Below, piece by piece: positions 43,959 through 53,185 of a stretch of DNA of 64,000 nt. The DNA lies in contig NZ_JAXUHN010000089.1 in NCBI RefSeq assembly GCF_035916875.1, positions 11,439 to 75,438 on the forward strand, in the 5' to 3' direction. The notes under the pieces were generated by a model. The model had not been told where the DNA came from and made no database searches. It saw only the letters and a program-made list of their open reading frames with translations. Made by a program: the position numbers and the translations under genes. The first letter of the stretch is position 1. Every line of letters begins with the position of its first letter. This stretch comes from Methylomicrobium sp035916875. GTDB taxonomy: Bacteria; Pseudomonadota; Gammaproteobacteria; Methylococcales; Methylomonadaceae.

Positions 43959-44502
43959 AGAACTGGAATCGTACACCCATGACTATGTGCGCCGTGGTGG
44001 AAAGAAAAACCGACTTAAGCAGGTTTCCTTGATCGTAAACTTCCTGGAGTTTACCGACGCCCAAGAAGGACTGACATCGCTTCATCGACTTGGCAAGCGA
44101 CATATCATTAATTTCTGGAAAGCGCATCGAGAGATGCCAGAGAAATCGGCTTACGACCACTGGCTGGGGTTTTGTCAGCTCTGGAGTTGGCTTGGAAAAT
44201 CAGAGAAGCCACCGCGGCCGCATAAAATGATTATTGAAGACTCAACAAGTGATGATGTTGGACAACAAACTGCGATTTGTTTTACCGAATTTTCCTCAGC
44301 CATCAAATCGGCTCGTGAAGCTAAAGGCATGCCGGCCCTCAAACTTGCAAACTTGTCTGGTTGTGATCCAATCATCATTGATGAAATCGAGTCTGGACAA
44401 TACGGATCTGTCTCAATTTCGGTTATTCAGGGTATTTTGAAGGTTTTGAACATTAATCTAATTATTAAAAATGCCGGACTTGAAGCCTCAACCAATTCCT
44501 AA
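43942..44502 (+). CDS. Integrase N-domain fused to XRE-type helix-turn-helix (third of three)
   Basis: 186 aa. Residues about 1-95 resemble an integrase core-binding domain (VSLIVNFLEFTDAQEGLTSL, RHIINFWKAHREMPEKSAYD), but no catalytic domain follows. Residues about 115-175 form an XRE-like HTH (FSSAIKSAREAKGMPALKLA, LSGCDPIIIDEIESGQYG, VIQGILKVLNI). It starts 17 bp inside the intact recombinase gene. A directionality factor or a regulator targeted to the recombination site would fit. Confidence 0.68.
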   Translation: MRTWAKELESYTHDYVRRGGKKNRLKQVSLIVNFLEFTDAQEGLTSLHRLGKRHIINFWKAHREMPEKSAYDHWLGFCQLWSWLGKSEKPPRPHKMIIEDSTSDDVGQQTAICFTEFSSAIKSAREAKGMPALKLANLSGCDPIIIDEIESGQYGSVSISVIQGILKVLNINLIIKNAGLEASTNS

Positions 44503-44950
44503 GAATTCCCTTGCTCACAAAATGGTGAGATTGAACGGTTGGACCAAAACCGATGCAATTATTGAAATAGCACACTTCGATAAGGTCGATGAAACGGAAG
44601 CCACTCGACGCTACGACCTGGCTACCCAGCAAATGATTAATCGAATGGTTGGTCAACATCGGCGACATGATCGCGCTAAATTCGCAATGGACGATGCTCG
44701 TTACCTGGTTCTCGCCATCGCCTACCATGATGGTACATTCATCTGTTCAAAAGATTTGCCAAGGATTTCGTACAAGGCTGGATGGGGATCTTTGGTCGGT
44801 ACAAAAAGCACTGGCCGTGTGATGAAGGAAATCATATTCCCAATGGAAAAATCAGGGCTCATTACTGAAGAGCGAGACGCAGATGACAAATTCATCGGTT
44901 ATCGTTTGACGGACCAGGGTCGAGCCACACTACTAGGTGAGCAATATTAG
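44471..44950 (+). CDS. Hypothetical protein with winged-helix-like C-terminus, last gene of the recombinase operon
   Basis: 159 aa. The C-terminal part (about 100-155) reads VGTKSTGRVMKEIIFPMEKS then GLITEERDADDKFIGYRLTDQG, the pattern of a winged helix with its beta-wing. The N-terminal half is helical and rich in Arg, Asp and His. It starts 32 bp inside the previous gene, so the four genes plus the small peptide form one overlapping operon. Function unknown; DNA binding is inferred. Confidence 0.62.
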   Translation: MPDLKPQPIPKNSLAHKMVRLNGWTKTDAIIEIAHFDKVDETEATRRYDLATQQMINRMVGQHRRHDRAKFAMDDARYLVLAIAYHDGTFICSKDLPRISYKAGWGSLVGTKSTGRVMKEIIFPMEKSGLITEERDADDKFIGYRLTDQGRATLLGEQY

Positions 44951-45037
44951 CCCTATTGATTTATGTAAGTGCGCACGGGCAGCATTCTACCCGTGCAATT
45001 GATCATTGATCAGTCAGTTGATGTTGTCGATTTTCGT

Positions 45038-46183
45038 TTATTGAATGGCTTCAAATAATTCTTGAGCGTTTAAACGCGCTTGGACATCCTCTTCTTTACC
45101 AAGGGATTTGAGCCTGATACCCTCTCTGCCATCAACATACATGGGGCCACCGACATCATCGTCGTAATCCGATCCATCTTCATGAATAGCGTAATAGTCG
45201 TCTTTAGAAAGATCGGTGCCTAATAGTTGAGCGAGGTAAATCCAGGTCCAACAACGCTGCAAATTACCTTGGTCAAATTCTTCGATGAGTCTTAGCATTG
45301 CTTCCGTTTCACCCTTTTCAGCCGCAACGGTTAACCAGGAATGGACGTCCTGATAACGATCTAATTTTTCAGCTATTTCTGCTACTTTTAGTGGATCATG
45401 ATTAAGCCCACTTCTGGGTTGTTCAAAAAATGTGGGGTCATCGAAAAAATCTGCCAAATCGATCAAAGCAAGTTCATTTCCTAAGCGGCCCGCCTCACGG
45501 AGATGGTGTTCGTACTTTTGATCTTTTACAACGGTGAATGCATACTGTTCAGCCCATTCTTTCTCCACCCCTGTTAATACACGACCACTTTTTTCTTGGT
45601 TATACCAAAAATCAAACCCTGGTGACCGTTCGTCTACATCTACGGGGGAATGGATCAAAGCTAAAGCGTAATGGGCACTGGCGTTCCCACTTATAGCAGC
45701 ATCTTCAAGGGTTTTTAGTAATTCTTGTGAAATCAAGTCATGAGGTTCGTCATGGAATGGAGGCCAATCCTTGTCGACCCATTGCTCCAGATTTTCGTCT
45801 TCACTTTCGTCAATGTCTTCTTCCTGCCAATCTGAATAGCCTCGATATGATAATTGCTGCCTTAGCTTCAATATCAAATCGGAAAGCAACAAAATATTGA
45901 TCCGCTTTTGTTCTATTAAAATTGGAAATTGAGTGGCAATGAAATCGGCCACAGCAGTTGGGTATCCAAGATCCAAGCAGCGCTTATGTAGAGACTTCGA
46001 TTGCTGGATACACGAATGTACTTGCTCCCCCGGCAACAAAATTGATTCAGAACTCAGCGCTGCAAAGGAGTTATAGCCAAATGCGGTAGCTAAAAGTTCG
46101 TAGATATGAGTCCTTTTGAAAGGGGCGGCAATATGAGCCTGGCAGTATTGATGTGTCTCGAAGACAAATGCTTTGATAGTCAT
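45038..46183 (-). CDS. Sel1-like repeat protein with N-terminal domain seen in element-borne proteins
   Basis: 381 aa. The N-terminal 45 residues (AAPFKRTHIYELLATAFGYN, SFAAL) form a small helical unit. Residues about 165-320 contain Sel1-like alpha/alpha repeats: SAHYALALIHSP, HLREAGRLGNELALIDLADF and WLTVAAEKGETEAMLRLIEE. An acidic middle section precedes the repeats. Sel1 proteins mediate protein interactions. It is divergent from the degenerate DHH gene and convergent with the recombinase operon. No specific partner can be named. Confidence 0.65.
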   Translation of the reverse strand: MTIKAFVFETHQYCQAHIAAPFKRTHIYELLATAFGYNSFAALSSESILLPGEQVHSCIQQSKSLHKRCLDLGYPTAVADFIATQFPILIEQKRINILLLSDLILKLRQQLSYRGYSDWQEEDIDESEDENLEQWVDKDWPPFHDEPHDLISQELLKTLEDAAISGNASAHYALALIHSPVDVDERSPGFDFWYNQEKSGRVLTGVEKEWAEQYAFTVVKDQKYEHHLREAGRLGNELALIDLADFFDDPTFFEQPRSGLNHDPLKVAEIAEKLDRYQDVHSWLTVAAEKGETEAMLRLIEEFDQGNLQRCWTWIYLAQLLGTDLSKDDYYAIHEDGSDYDDDVGGPMYVDGREGIRLKSLGKEEDVQARLNAQELFEAIQ

Positions 46184-46507
46184 AAATAAATTTCCTCAAC
46201 ACTTCATCGTTCTGGGATGAATGCACACGTTTAACGTCCCAACGACGAAGCCATTTAAGAAATTAAATCAATGACAATTTTAGATAAACCTTTTTTTACT
46301 CGTGTGCAAGTAAGGCGGGTGCCAAGCATTATTCTAGTCGTTTGATTGATGCTCGTCAAAAAAGGAAGGCAAATTCCGCGCTATGGAACAATTTTCATAA
46401 AACCAACGCCCTTGTAACGAAAGACGCTCAAAAATCACGCCTTTCGTTGTGACCTCACATGTTGTTTTTCATTAGGATCATGCATTTCAAGGGAGGCCGA
46501 ATAGTTC
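46184..46507. other. Divergent promoter region without genes
   Basis: 324 bp between two divergently transcribed genes. I see no RNA gene or strong repeat. GGGAGG 11 bases before the ATG at 46508 is a plausible, slightly distant ribosome binding site. Confidence 0.4.
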
Positions 46508-47386
46508 ATGCATAAGCAACAAGTCATCATCTATCCAGAATACAGTGCGGATGGCCTTGGATCAGCCTGGGCTGCATGGGAGTTTTTTGGCGATGGGGCT
46601 TATTACAGACCCTATCGGTATAACGATCCGATGCCAGACTTCGAGTCCGGAGCGGAAGTCTTTGTGCTTGGCTGTGGAATTTCTTTAGGAATTCTCTTCG
46701 AAGCCGCGATCAACGCTGAACGCATCGTGGTTATCGAAAGCCAGTCACATTATGAAGAGAAGTACTTGGATCAGGTCAGTGCTCAGCTGGTACCACACAA
46801 CCTTACCTTCATAATTGATAGCTCACGAAGCGCTTGTGTCATGGCATGGGAGTTTTTCAACCACGCCAAGACGCCGCTTTTGCTGGAGATGATCCAGGAT
46901 CACAACCAAGGTCGATTTTCTATCGAGACATCCAGCGATGTTATTGCCGCGCTGAACAATCGTCTTCCAATGGATCTCATGGAATTTGGGGGTATTTCTC
47001 TTGGCGAATTAAGATCGGAAGGGAAAGCACTGAATGAGCAGACTCGAAGAATTGCCGCCAGATTAATGAAAGCGCGTCATGCGGTTTGTCTTGGCGATGT
47101 CGTTGGCATGGCCATCAACGCGCCGCCGGCATTTGCCAACGATCTTGGCCTGATGCTATCCATGGAAAGGGGAAGCTTTGGAATGACGTATCACTTCAAT
47201 GGCGAGCGTAATGCTTGGCTCTGTTCACTTCGTTCTAATGGTTCTGTCAATGTTGGGTTACTAGCTGAGCGTTTCGGTGGTGGAGGCAATGAACGAGCCG
47301 CTGGCTTTTCTGTAGAAGGAGGTGCGTCGGCACTCAGTTTTCTAGGATATGCAAATCTGGTTAGAATTGATCGCTCAGAGAGTTGA
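46508..47386 (+). CDS. DHH-superfamily paralogue without catalytic motif
   Basis: 292 aa, exactly as long as the DHH protein at 38278 and alignable over its length. YPEYSADGLGSAWAAWEFFG keeps the motif I Asp. AEVFVLGCGIS replaces DDLFIVDFSYS (Asp lost). VVIESQSHYEE replaces TLIDHHITAQ, so the DHH motif is gone. RFGGGGNERAAGFSV keeps the Gly-rich loop but changes its His to Asn. The protein is intact and not a pseudogene, so it probably binds a ligand or the active paralogue without hydrolysis. Confidence 0.75.
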   Translation: MHKQQVIIYPEYSADGLGSAWAAWEFFGDGAYYRPYRYNDPMPDFESGAEVFVLGCGISLGILFEAAINAERIVVIESQSHYEEKYLDQVSAQLVPHNLTFIIDSSRSACVMAWEFFNHAKTPLLLEMIQDHNQGRFSIETSSDVIAALNNRLPMDLMEFGGISLGELRSEGKALNEQTRRIAARLMKARHAVCLGDVVGMAINAPPAFANDLGLMLSMERGSFGMTYHFNGERNAWLCSLRSNGSVNVGLLAERFGGGGNERAAGFSVEGGASALSFLGYANLVRIDRSES

Positions 47387-47646
47387 CATGGCCAAATTTA
47401 TCTAGTGCATACGCCAATTTATGGGCTTGGTTGAATTAGCACATCAGGCCCTGTCGGCCATTTTACGACATTCAAGTAGCTGAAAACTTCGGTTATGATC
47501 GGGCGGGTTTGAGTTAAGAAGCTAATTTTCAACTTAGCTTAGCTGCTCGAATCTATTCCGTAGATGCACTCGGAGAGTCTGATCAGCAGCTAGCAATTTG
47601 GCTATGTGATTACCCAGCATTTTGATGAATGTTTATTTTTCTCATC

Positions 47647-48768
47647 TCATTCGCAAACAGTATTTATAAAAGTCTTAACATATTGAAGATGTTGCCTTCT
47701 TTGCCAGAAAACATTTCTGATCCACCGCCTTTCGGTGGAATAGATATTGCCCCAATTCTTTAGGTATTCGAGGTATTGCTGACGTCTCCTTCGTTCATAT
47801 TCGATCATCGATTCTTTATTGCCACAATCTAACCTAGCTAAGAATTTAGCAGTTTCGATTCCGTCACGAATGGCAGCACTGACTCCCTGGGAAGACAGTG
47901 GATCGAACGTCTGAGCTGAGTCTCCGCAACAAAATAGGCCTTTGGTAAAGAAATTTTTCCGAAAAGTGGAATTGGCGCAAACAATGCGGAAGGATTTTAC
48001 CTTAGCTATGTCAATTCGTTTTATAGCTTTCGACATGGATGGAAGATCAAGTAGATGTTGATTTACACTCTGGAGAAATGTTTGTAGATCCCTATAGCGC
48101 AGAAGATCGCCATCCGTAAAATAGCTTAAGACTCGTGTTTTTTCATCGGACTTTACCGAAAAATACCATCCGTTTTCTGACGAGTCAATGCTGACAAAAT
48201 TCAACGAATCACGACTATCTTCTTCCAATGTCACAATACACGCGACAAGCTTGTCGAGTGAAACTTTTTTGGATAATTTCGCAAACCTGGGATTGTCCCG
48301 GCCAGTTGCGATGATCATTAGCTCCGATGCGATAGATCCGCCGCGTTCGGTGAATATTTTCCACACTTCGTTTTTTCTTTCGACCCGACTTATTTGATCG
48401 GTGGAAAAGCATGCCCCGAGGCTTGTCGAGCGCTCGATAAGGATTCTATTGAAGGCATGCTTTTGTTGTACCCACCCAATGCCAAAGGGATGAAGTAACG
48501 CAGGGGTCTCTTCCATCTTTTCCGTCCCCCATGAGGAAACAGAACCTGTGATCGGTTCCAACTTAAGTTTCTGGAACAAAGAAAGGACACCCAACTCCCC
48601 TAAGCTGGGTATCACAGAGTGACTTAAAGTCTCGCCAAAATCTCCCTTTGCCAACCTAGTCTCATTTTCGCAAAAGACAATGATGTTAAAGTTGCATTGA
48701 GCTAAAACTATAGCTGCGGAGATGGCGGCGGGGCCACTGCCGATTATGCTTACATCATACATTTTCAT
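47647..48768 (-). CDS. lodB: LodB-like FAD-dependent maturation protein
   Basis: 373-aa flavoprotein of the tryptophan-halogenase-like/LodB group. The FAD-binding motif is SIIGSGPAAISAAIVLAQCN at the N-terminus, and a second motif LFCCGDSAQTFDPLSSQGVS lies near residue 280. LodB proteins are needed to form the cysteine tryptophylquinone cofactor in their LodA partner. Here the partner gene is immediately upstream on the same strand, 43 bp away, as in known lodAB operons. The length matches the family. Substrate specificity lies with the oxidase. Confidence 0.85.
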   Translation of the reverse strand: MKMYDVSIIGSGPAAISAAIVLAQCNFNIIVFCENETRLAKGDFGETLSHSVIPSLGELGVLSLFQKLKLEPITGSVSSWGTEKMEETPALLHPFGIGWVQQKHAFNRILIERSTSLGACFSTDQISRVERKNEVWKIFTERGGSIASELMIIATGRDNPRFAKLSKKVSLDKLVACIVTLEEDSRDSLNFVSIDSSENGWYFSVKSDEKTRVLSYFTDGDLLRYRDLQTFLQSVNQHLLDLPSMSKAIKRIDIAKVKSFRIVCANSTFRKNFFTKGLFCCGDSAQTFDPLSSQGVSAAIRDGIETAKFLARLDCGNKESMIEYERRRRQQYLEYLKNWGNIYSTERRWIRNVFWQRRQHLQYVKTFINTVCE

Positions 48769-48811
48769 TTTGAGTCAGTGAACACAGGTTGAGTAGCAAT
48801 AGATACCTGAT

Positions 48812-51800
48812 TTAATGAACCGCCCCCATACCAATCTGCTGAACCAATAGTTTTTTCCCTTCCCATACTTTGCTCGGCGGTGACTTTGGTTCTTCCGGTG
48901 TTGGCTCGCCGGGAATAGGGCACCCAGCTTCTATCCAATTTATTAGAATGATTCTTCCGATTTGATTTCCAAGTTTGGGGAATCTACGATCCAGCGCGGC
49001 TCCCATCGGGTTATTGACGCGGGCGAGGTCAAGGATCATAGGGCTTGAGCCAGGATCGTACGGAATGACCCAGCCATTTTCAGGCTCCTTGAGTGCTCTC
49101 ATAAGGCCTTCTATATCGCCGTTTTCAAAGAAGTTAGCTATTAACTGCTTCTCGTTCTTCTCCTTTGTCTTTTTCTTGGAGGCTTTCTCGACCTTATACC
49201 TTTTGTGCCCGCCACTACTCCGCGCCAGTTCTCTGAGCTCTTGCATAAGTAGGAACATAGATTGAGCTTTAGTAAGAAAGGTTTTATTAGAATCAGTATC
49301 CCCGCTTTCTCCGAGCCACGCTATCCATTGTCTCCACAGTTCTAGATCCCTTTCATCGAAGACTTTATACATAGGACCCTCAAATGTAGTGAGATAGTTT
49401 AATAACTTGCTTTCATCCGGTCGTCCAGGTGTGACATAGGGCGAAGCAGCCAGTTCCGCGACGAAAATACGGGGTTCTTCAAATAAATCGTTCAGGCGAT
49501 GCCCTCCTAAGCTTTTCCCTGTATGGTTAAGCGCCCCGTAGTGGGCCTTCCTGCCAATCAGTTCGATAATGGCTTCCTCTGGATTGCCTTTGTGTTTCCT
49601 CGTAAGCGTCAGAGTATCGACACCGTCGATGTTAGTAAAATAGCCATACCCTGCAGTTGCGAAAGCAACAAAGCCGCGCCAGATTCGTTTCCACTCTTCT
49701 TGCACGGCCTTCGCGCCGCTGTCTTTTAGTACCCCATCAAGGTACAACTTGGTCGCCTCTTTTGCCTTTGCGCCGTGTCCGTGAGTTGAGTTGTCGATCC
49801 CTACATGCATCTTCCAGAAATGGCTGTCGATTCCTAGGTAATCATTTCGCCTAATACCCGGCACGAGACTAAGGACCTCCCATTCCAAGAAAAGGGTCAT
49901 GCCGATTAATTCTGGAAAAAAGGCTTCGGAATGCTGTGAAATAGCCATTTCGAAGACTGATCCTATATAACTCGATTCGTCAATGTCCGGGTTGTCTGCA
50001 TATGCTCTCGAATTGACCGGTGGGAGAGAAATCCCAAGCGAACCCAGCAAATTTGTGTACAGATTTCCGTGATGCAGAGAAGGATCACCGTTTCCTATCT
50101 CATCGCTCCAAACTTCGAAGAGCAGCGATGAGACTTTATTCATTGCCCCTGTATTTGCAATAAATCGCAGCCAAGCCCCGTCGGTCTGATTAAATACTGC
50201 TCTATCATGTATCCGGCTGATAACATCGGTCCGGGTATTTCCTGTTCGCCAACCTAATGCGGTCGCTGCTTGGCTTCTCAAGATTTCATATATTTCCTCC
50301 AACTTGGCGTCAAAAGACTGTTCCGAGTACTGAACGAACGATTCCGGATGATCAGCATCAAAAATCCCAATCTGGTCAATCAAAAATTGTGCGGTATTTA
50401 GAATTTCTTCAGCAATCAGTTTCGAATAGGGAATAAAGTCCGGGTAATCCTGAATGTTCATCAGATAATAGAAGTATTCTCTGAAGGACTTTCCGTCGTA
50501 CTTTAACCGTTCGTTCTCGTACTGAAGGATATTCGTACTCTGGCGAGAGCCTGAGCCATCGAAGGATACGGTCTTCTGTAGCACAAAACCCATTTTCTTC
50601 CACTCATTGACCATATCCATGTCGCCTGCCCAGTTAGAAGCTCGCAAGTAAAGAGCATCCTTCGCGTTTTCCATCATTTCCATGGTTCGGAGCTTTAAGA
50701 ATTCGGGGCTTTTGGAGTCGAAATCCCGGAATGCGAATTCATTTTCCAACGCCGCTACTGACCCCATCAGGAATTGACGGAATTTCCCCAAACTGACTTT
50801 TTCGGTTTTATCATTCGGTTCTGATTTCAATACGCCGTAGACATCGTTGAGTATACGTTGAATCTGAGAACGCAAATTTTCTAGTGCGCCATTGGCGTAT
50901 TGGCCCAGGATCTTTGCCGCCGTCGCCGGGTTCTGAAATTTATAAATGTTCCAGCTACGTCTGATCTCGTCGAGAGTCTGCACGGAATCCGTCGGTAAGA
51001 TATTTGCTATTTCGCTCGGCGAAGCAACAATCAAATGGAAATAGAGGCCTGAATATGAATCGAGGCTTTCTTGCGAAAGGTATTGGACCCTCCAAGGGCT
51101 GGCGAGCTCGGAGCCGTCACCAGAAAATTCATCAATCAAATCCGTGTATGCTCCGAGGCCGCTTATTCTCCTAAAAATTGAGAAAATTGAGTCGAACTTG
51201 AGCTTAGCCGGATTCGCCGAAAGACCCGACATCAAAGTAACATAGTCCTCTACCGACATACCTTCTGATGGCTCTGGCAAGATTCTGCTTAGCAGATAGG
51301 CGTTCGAAGGTCTCGACCTTATACCGATGCCTCTGTCCCACCTGGTTCGCTTAAAAAGGACTTTTTCATAATTGTTCTCGACAGCCTCGACATCCTCCGC
51401 GAATTTGTTCAGAACGGCATCCAATTCCTCACTTGTGATGACATCATCTGGACGTTGGGCCGGCCACCAATGTTGCTGACACTCCCAGAAGTCAGCCTGC
51501 CACGGCAACGCCATGAACTTCGAGATATCCCCAGCGCCTACCTTTGAATGATCAAATCTGAATGCTTCAGTGTAAAGCCTCGGGTCTCGTGCAATGCAGG
51601 TCATTTCAATGCCCGGGTAAAAGGCGCCACCTGCGCAGTTTTCGAGCACCTTTCTTGTCATAGAATTCAGACTTTCCATGTCGTCTGAATTATTCCCAAG
51701 CACACCGCTAGTAAAATTATTGTTACTCCATTGGAGGAAACGTTCGTATTGCAAGTAGGTTAGCGACAACCAAGTCGCAGGGTTACCGTCTTCCGGATCC

Positions 51801-53059
51801 CCCTCGTCACCAGCGAGGGGCGGCATAAAAGTCGTGGTTGCCTGACTTATCGCTGTCGGAGATTTGTACTGATCCGAAAAATCCCCGTTGATGTAAGTTC
51901 TGTACGCAGGTTTTCTCAGAACCGAAACAATCCGACTTCTTAGTTGCCTCCCTCGTTCAGAGTTCTTGTCTGATAAGTCAGGATCCAAAAGCGTCGGGGA
52001 ATTTCCGTTCTCAACCTGAAAATCACCGGCCTTACTTGTTCCGTGCCCCCTTAGACCGCGCGCGTTGACCCATCGCTGGCTGTGCATCCGTTCGAGTAAG
52101 GGTTTTATGTCCAACTCAAAAGAAACCTGGTCCGGCCTTCTCAGTATCGGCGTAGTGATATTCAGTAGAGAAGGTTCCCGAAACGCTGTTTCTTCCATAA
52201 CATCATAAAGGGAAACGACGTTCTTTACATCCGGCGCGAAATCAGGCGGCGTAACCAAGACCCATGCACCGCCTCTGACTTCAACCTCGGCCCCGCCTGT
52301 CTTTAAGGTCACTTTCGCGGTGACCGGGCCATCGCTAATATCGTCGTACCAGTCGTCATTATTGGCGTAATTTCTAATCCACCGTTCATCTTTGATCGAC
52401 TCCCCACGTTCATTTACAGCGTCCGATTTGCCTTGCCCACCAAGTACGATTAGTCGGCCGCTCGCGTCAGTTTGCAGTTCGCCCAAATAGACGTGCGTTG
52501 CAGTTTTGAAGGTTCCTTCAAATTTATGCCCGCTTTCTATGGACGCTCCGCCGATTTCCTGCATCCCTCCATTAATTTCGTAGGCATCGACCCTATCCTG
52601 CGAGGGGGCATAACTTGTTTTGTTATCGACCAAGTTGATACTTCCCACCTGGAAGTTACGTATGGTGAGTGGAATATCATTGGGCTTTGCAGCGAAAGCA
52701 TTCAAGGCGGTTTTGGTGCCTTCAAAATTAAACCACGCAGCTTTCTTGTTCGCTAGGTGCACGTTCCAAACGATGTCGGCCTCGGTGGATGTTATCTCTC
52801 GAAGCGGCTTATCCTCTTTGTCGAATGCGATGATCATAAACATCGCAGCCTGACGCTTGATTTTCCCTTCGTCATCTTTGTACCTGAAGTCATCGGGTCT
52901 CATATCCTTGATGGCGGGGTCAACAAACCAGCCTCTATTCATCTCCCTCTGAACACTATCACCCACCCGCGCTATTCCAATCGGAGGAAAGATCTTGCAG
53001 TAGGCTATCTGAATGTCTTCTTTTTCCGCATCCGCAGCTAGGGGTTTGTTTTTATTCAT
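48812..53059 (-). CDS. LodA/GoxA-type quinoprotein amino acid oxidase fused to a heme-oxygenase-fold di-iron domain
   Basis: 1415 aa from the ATG at 53059, chosen because GGAG lies 9 bases upstream and because the LodA N-terminus follows (AYCKIFPPIGIARVGDS). LodA proteins are usually about 650-750 aa. Cofactor candidates are the Cys in CAGGAFYPGIE and Trp in PWQADFWECQQHWWPAQRP. The second half adds WSDEIGNGDPSLHHGNLY, LEWEVLSLVPGI and LGIDSHFWKMHVGIDNSTHG, the ligand pattern of iron-containing redox enzymes of heme-oxygenase fold (about residues 840-1130). The family oxidises amino acids with release of H2O2; a second oxidative step on the same substrate is inferred. Confidence 0.82.
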   Translation of the reverse strand: MNKNKPLAADAEKEDIQIAYCKIFPPIGIARVGDSVQREMNRGWFVDPAIKDMRPDDFRYKDDEGKIKRQAAMFMIIAFDKEDKPLREITSTEADIVWNVHLANKKAAWFNFEGTKTALNAFAAKPNDIPLTIRNFQVGSINLVDNKTSYAPSQDRVDAYEINGGMQEIGGASIESGHKFEGTFKTATHVYLGELQTDASGRLIVLGGQGKSDAVNERGESIKDERWIRNYANNDDWYDDISDGPVTAKVTLKTGGAEVEVRGGAWVLVTPPDFAPDVKNVVSLYDVMEETAFREPSLLNITTPILRRPDQVSFELDIKPLLERMHSQRWVNARGLRGHGTSKAGDFQVENGNSPTLLDPDLSDKNSERGRQLRSRIVSVLRKPAYRTYINGDFSDQYKSPTAISQATTTFMPPLAGDEGDPEDGNPATWLSLTYLQYERFLQWSNNNFTSGVLGNNSDDMESLNSMTRKVLENCAGGAFYPGIEMTCIARDPRLYTEAFRFDHSKVGAGDISKFMALPWQADFWECQQHWWPAQRPDDVITSEELDAVLNKFAEDVEAVENNYEKVLFKRTRWDRGIGIRSRPSNAYLLSRILPEPSEGMSVEDYVTLMSGLSANPAKLKFDSIFSIFRRISGLGAYTDLIDEFSGDGSELASPWRVQYLSQESLDSYSGLYFHLIVASPSEIANILPTDSVQTLDEIRRSWNIYKFQNPATAAKILGQYANGALENLRSQIQRILNDVYGVLKSEPNDKTEKVSLGKFRQFLMGSVAALENEFAFRDFDSKSPEFLKLRTMEMMENAKDALYLRASNWAGDMDMVNEWKKMGFVLQKTVSFDGSGSRQSTNILQYENERLKYDGKSFREYFYYLMNIQDYPDFIPYSKLIAEEILNTAQFLIDQIGIFDADHPESFVQYSEQSFDAKLEEIYEILRSQAATALGWRTGNTRTDVISRIHDRAVFNQTDGAWLRFIANTGAMNKVSSLLFEVWSDEIGNGDPSLHHGNLYTNLLGSLGISLPPVNSRAYADNPDIDESSYIGSVFEMAISQHSEAFFPELIGMTLFLEWEVLSLVPGIRRNDYLGIDSHFWKMHVGIDNSTHGHGAKAKEATKLYLDGVLKDSGAKAVQEEWKRIWRGFVAFATAGYGYFTNIDGVDTLTLTRKHKGNPEEAIIELIGRKAHYGALNHTGKSLGGHRLNDLFEEPRIFVAELAASPYVTPGRPDESKLLNYLTTFEGPMYKVFDERDLELWRQWIAWLGESGDTDSNKTFLTKAQSMFLLMQELRELARSSGGHKRYKVEKASKKKTKEKNEKQLIANFFENGDIEGLMRALKEPENGWVIPYDPGSSPMILDLARVNNPMGAALDRRFPKLGNQIGRIILINWIEAGCPIPGEPTPEEPKSPPSKVWEGKKLLVQQIGMGAVH

Positions 53060-53185
53060 GTCGTTGATCTCCATGTAGTAAATTGTGATTTCAACCTCCT
53101 GGCCGTCCAGGACTGCCAGGAAAATCGGAAATGAGTTCCCAGTATTCTCGACGAAGACTCGGGGAGTAGCGTTCGCTTCTAATTT

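Noticed and set aside
42070..44502. Classical recombinase-in-trio (RIT) element or Tn554-type trio
   Set aside because: In those all partners are full recombinases of 300-400 aa. Here one is catalytically dead and one has no catalytic domain, and no flanking inverted repeats were found.
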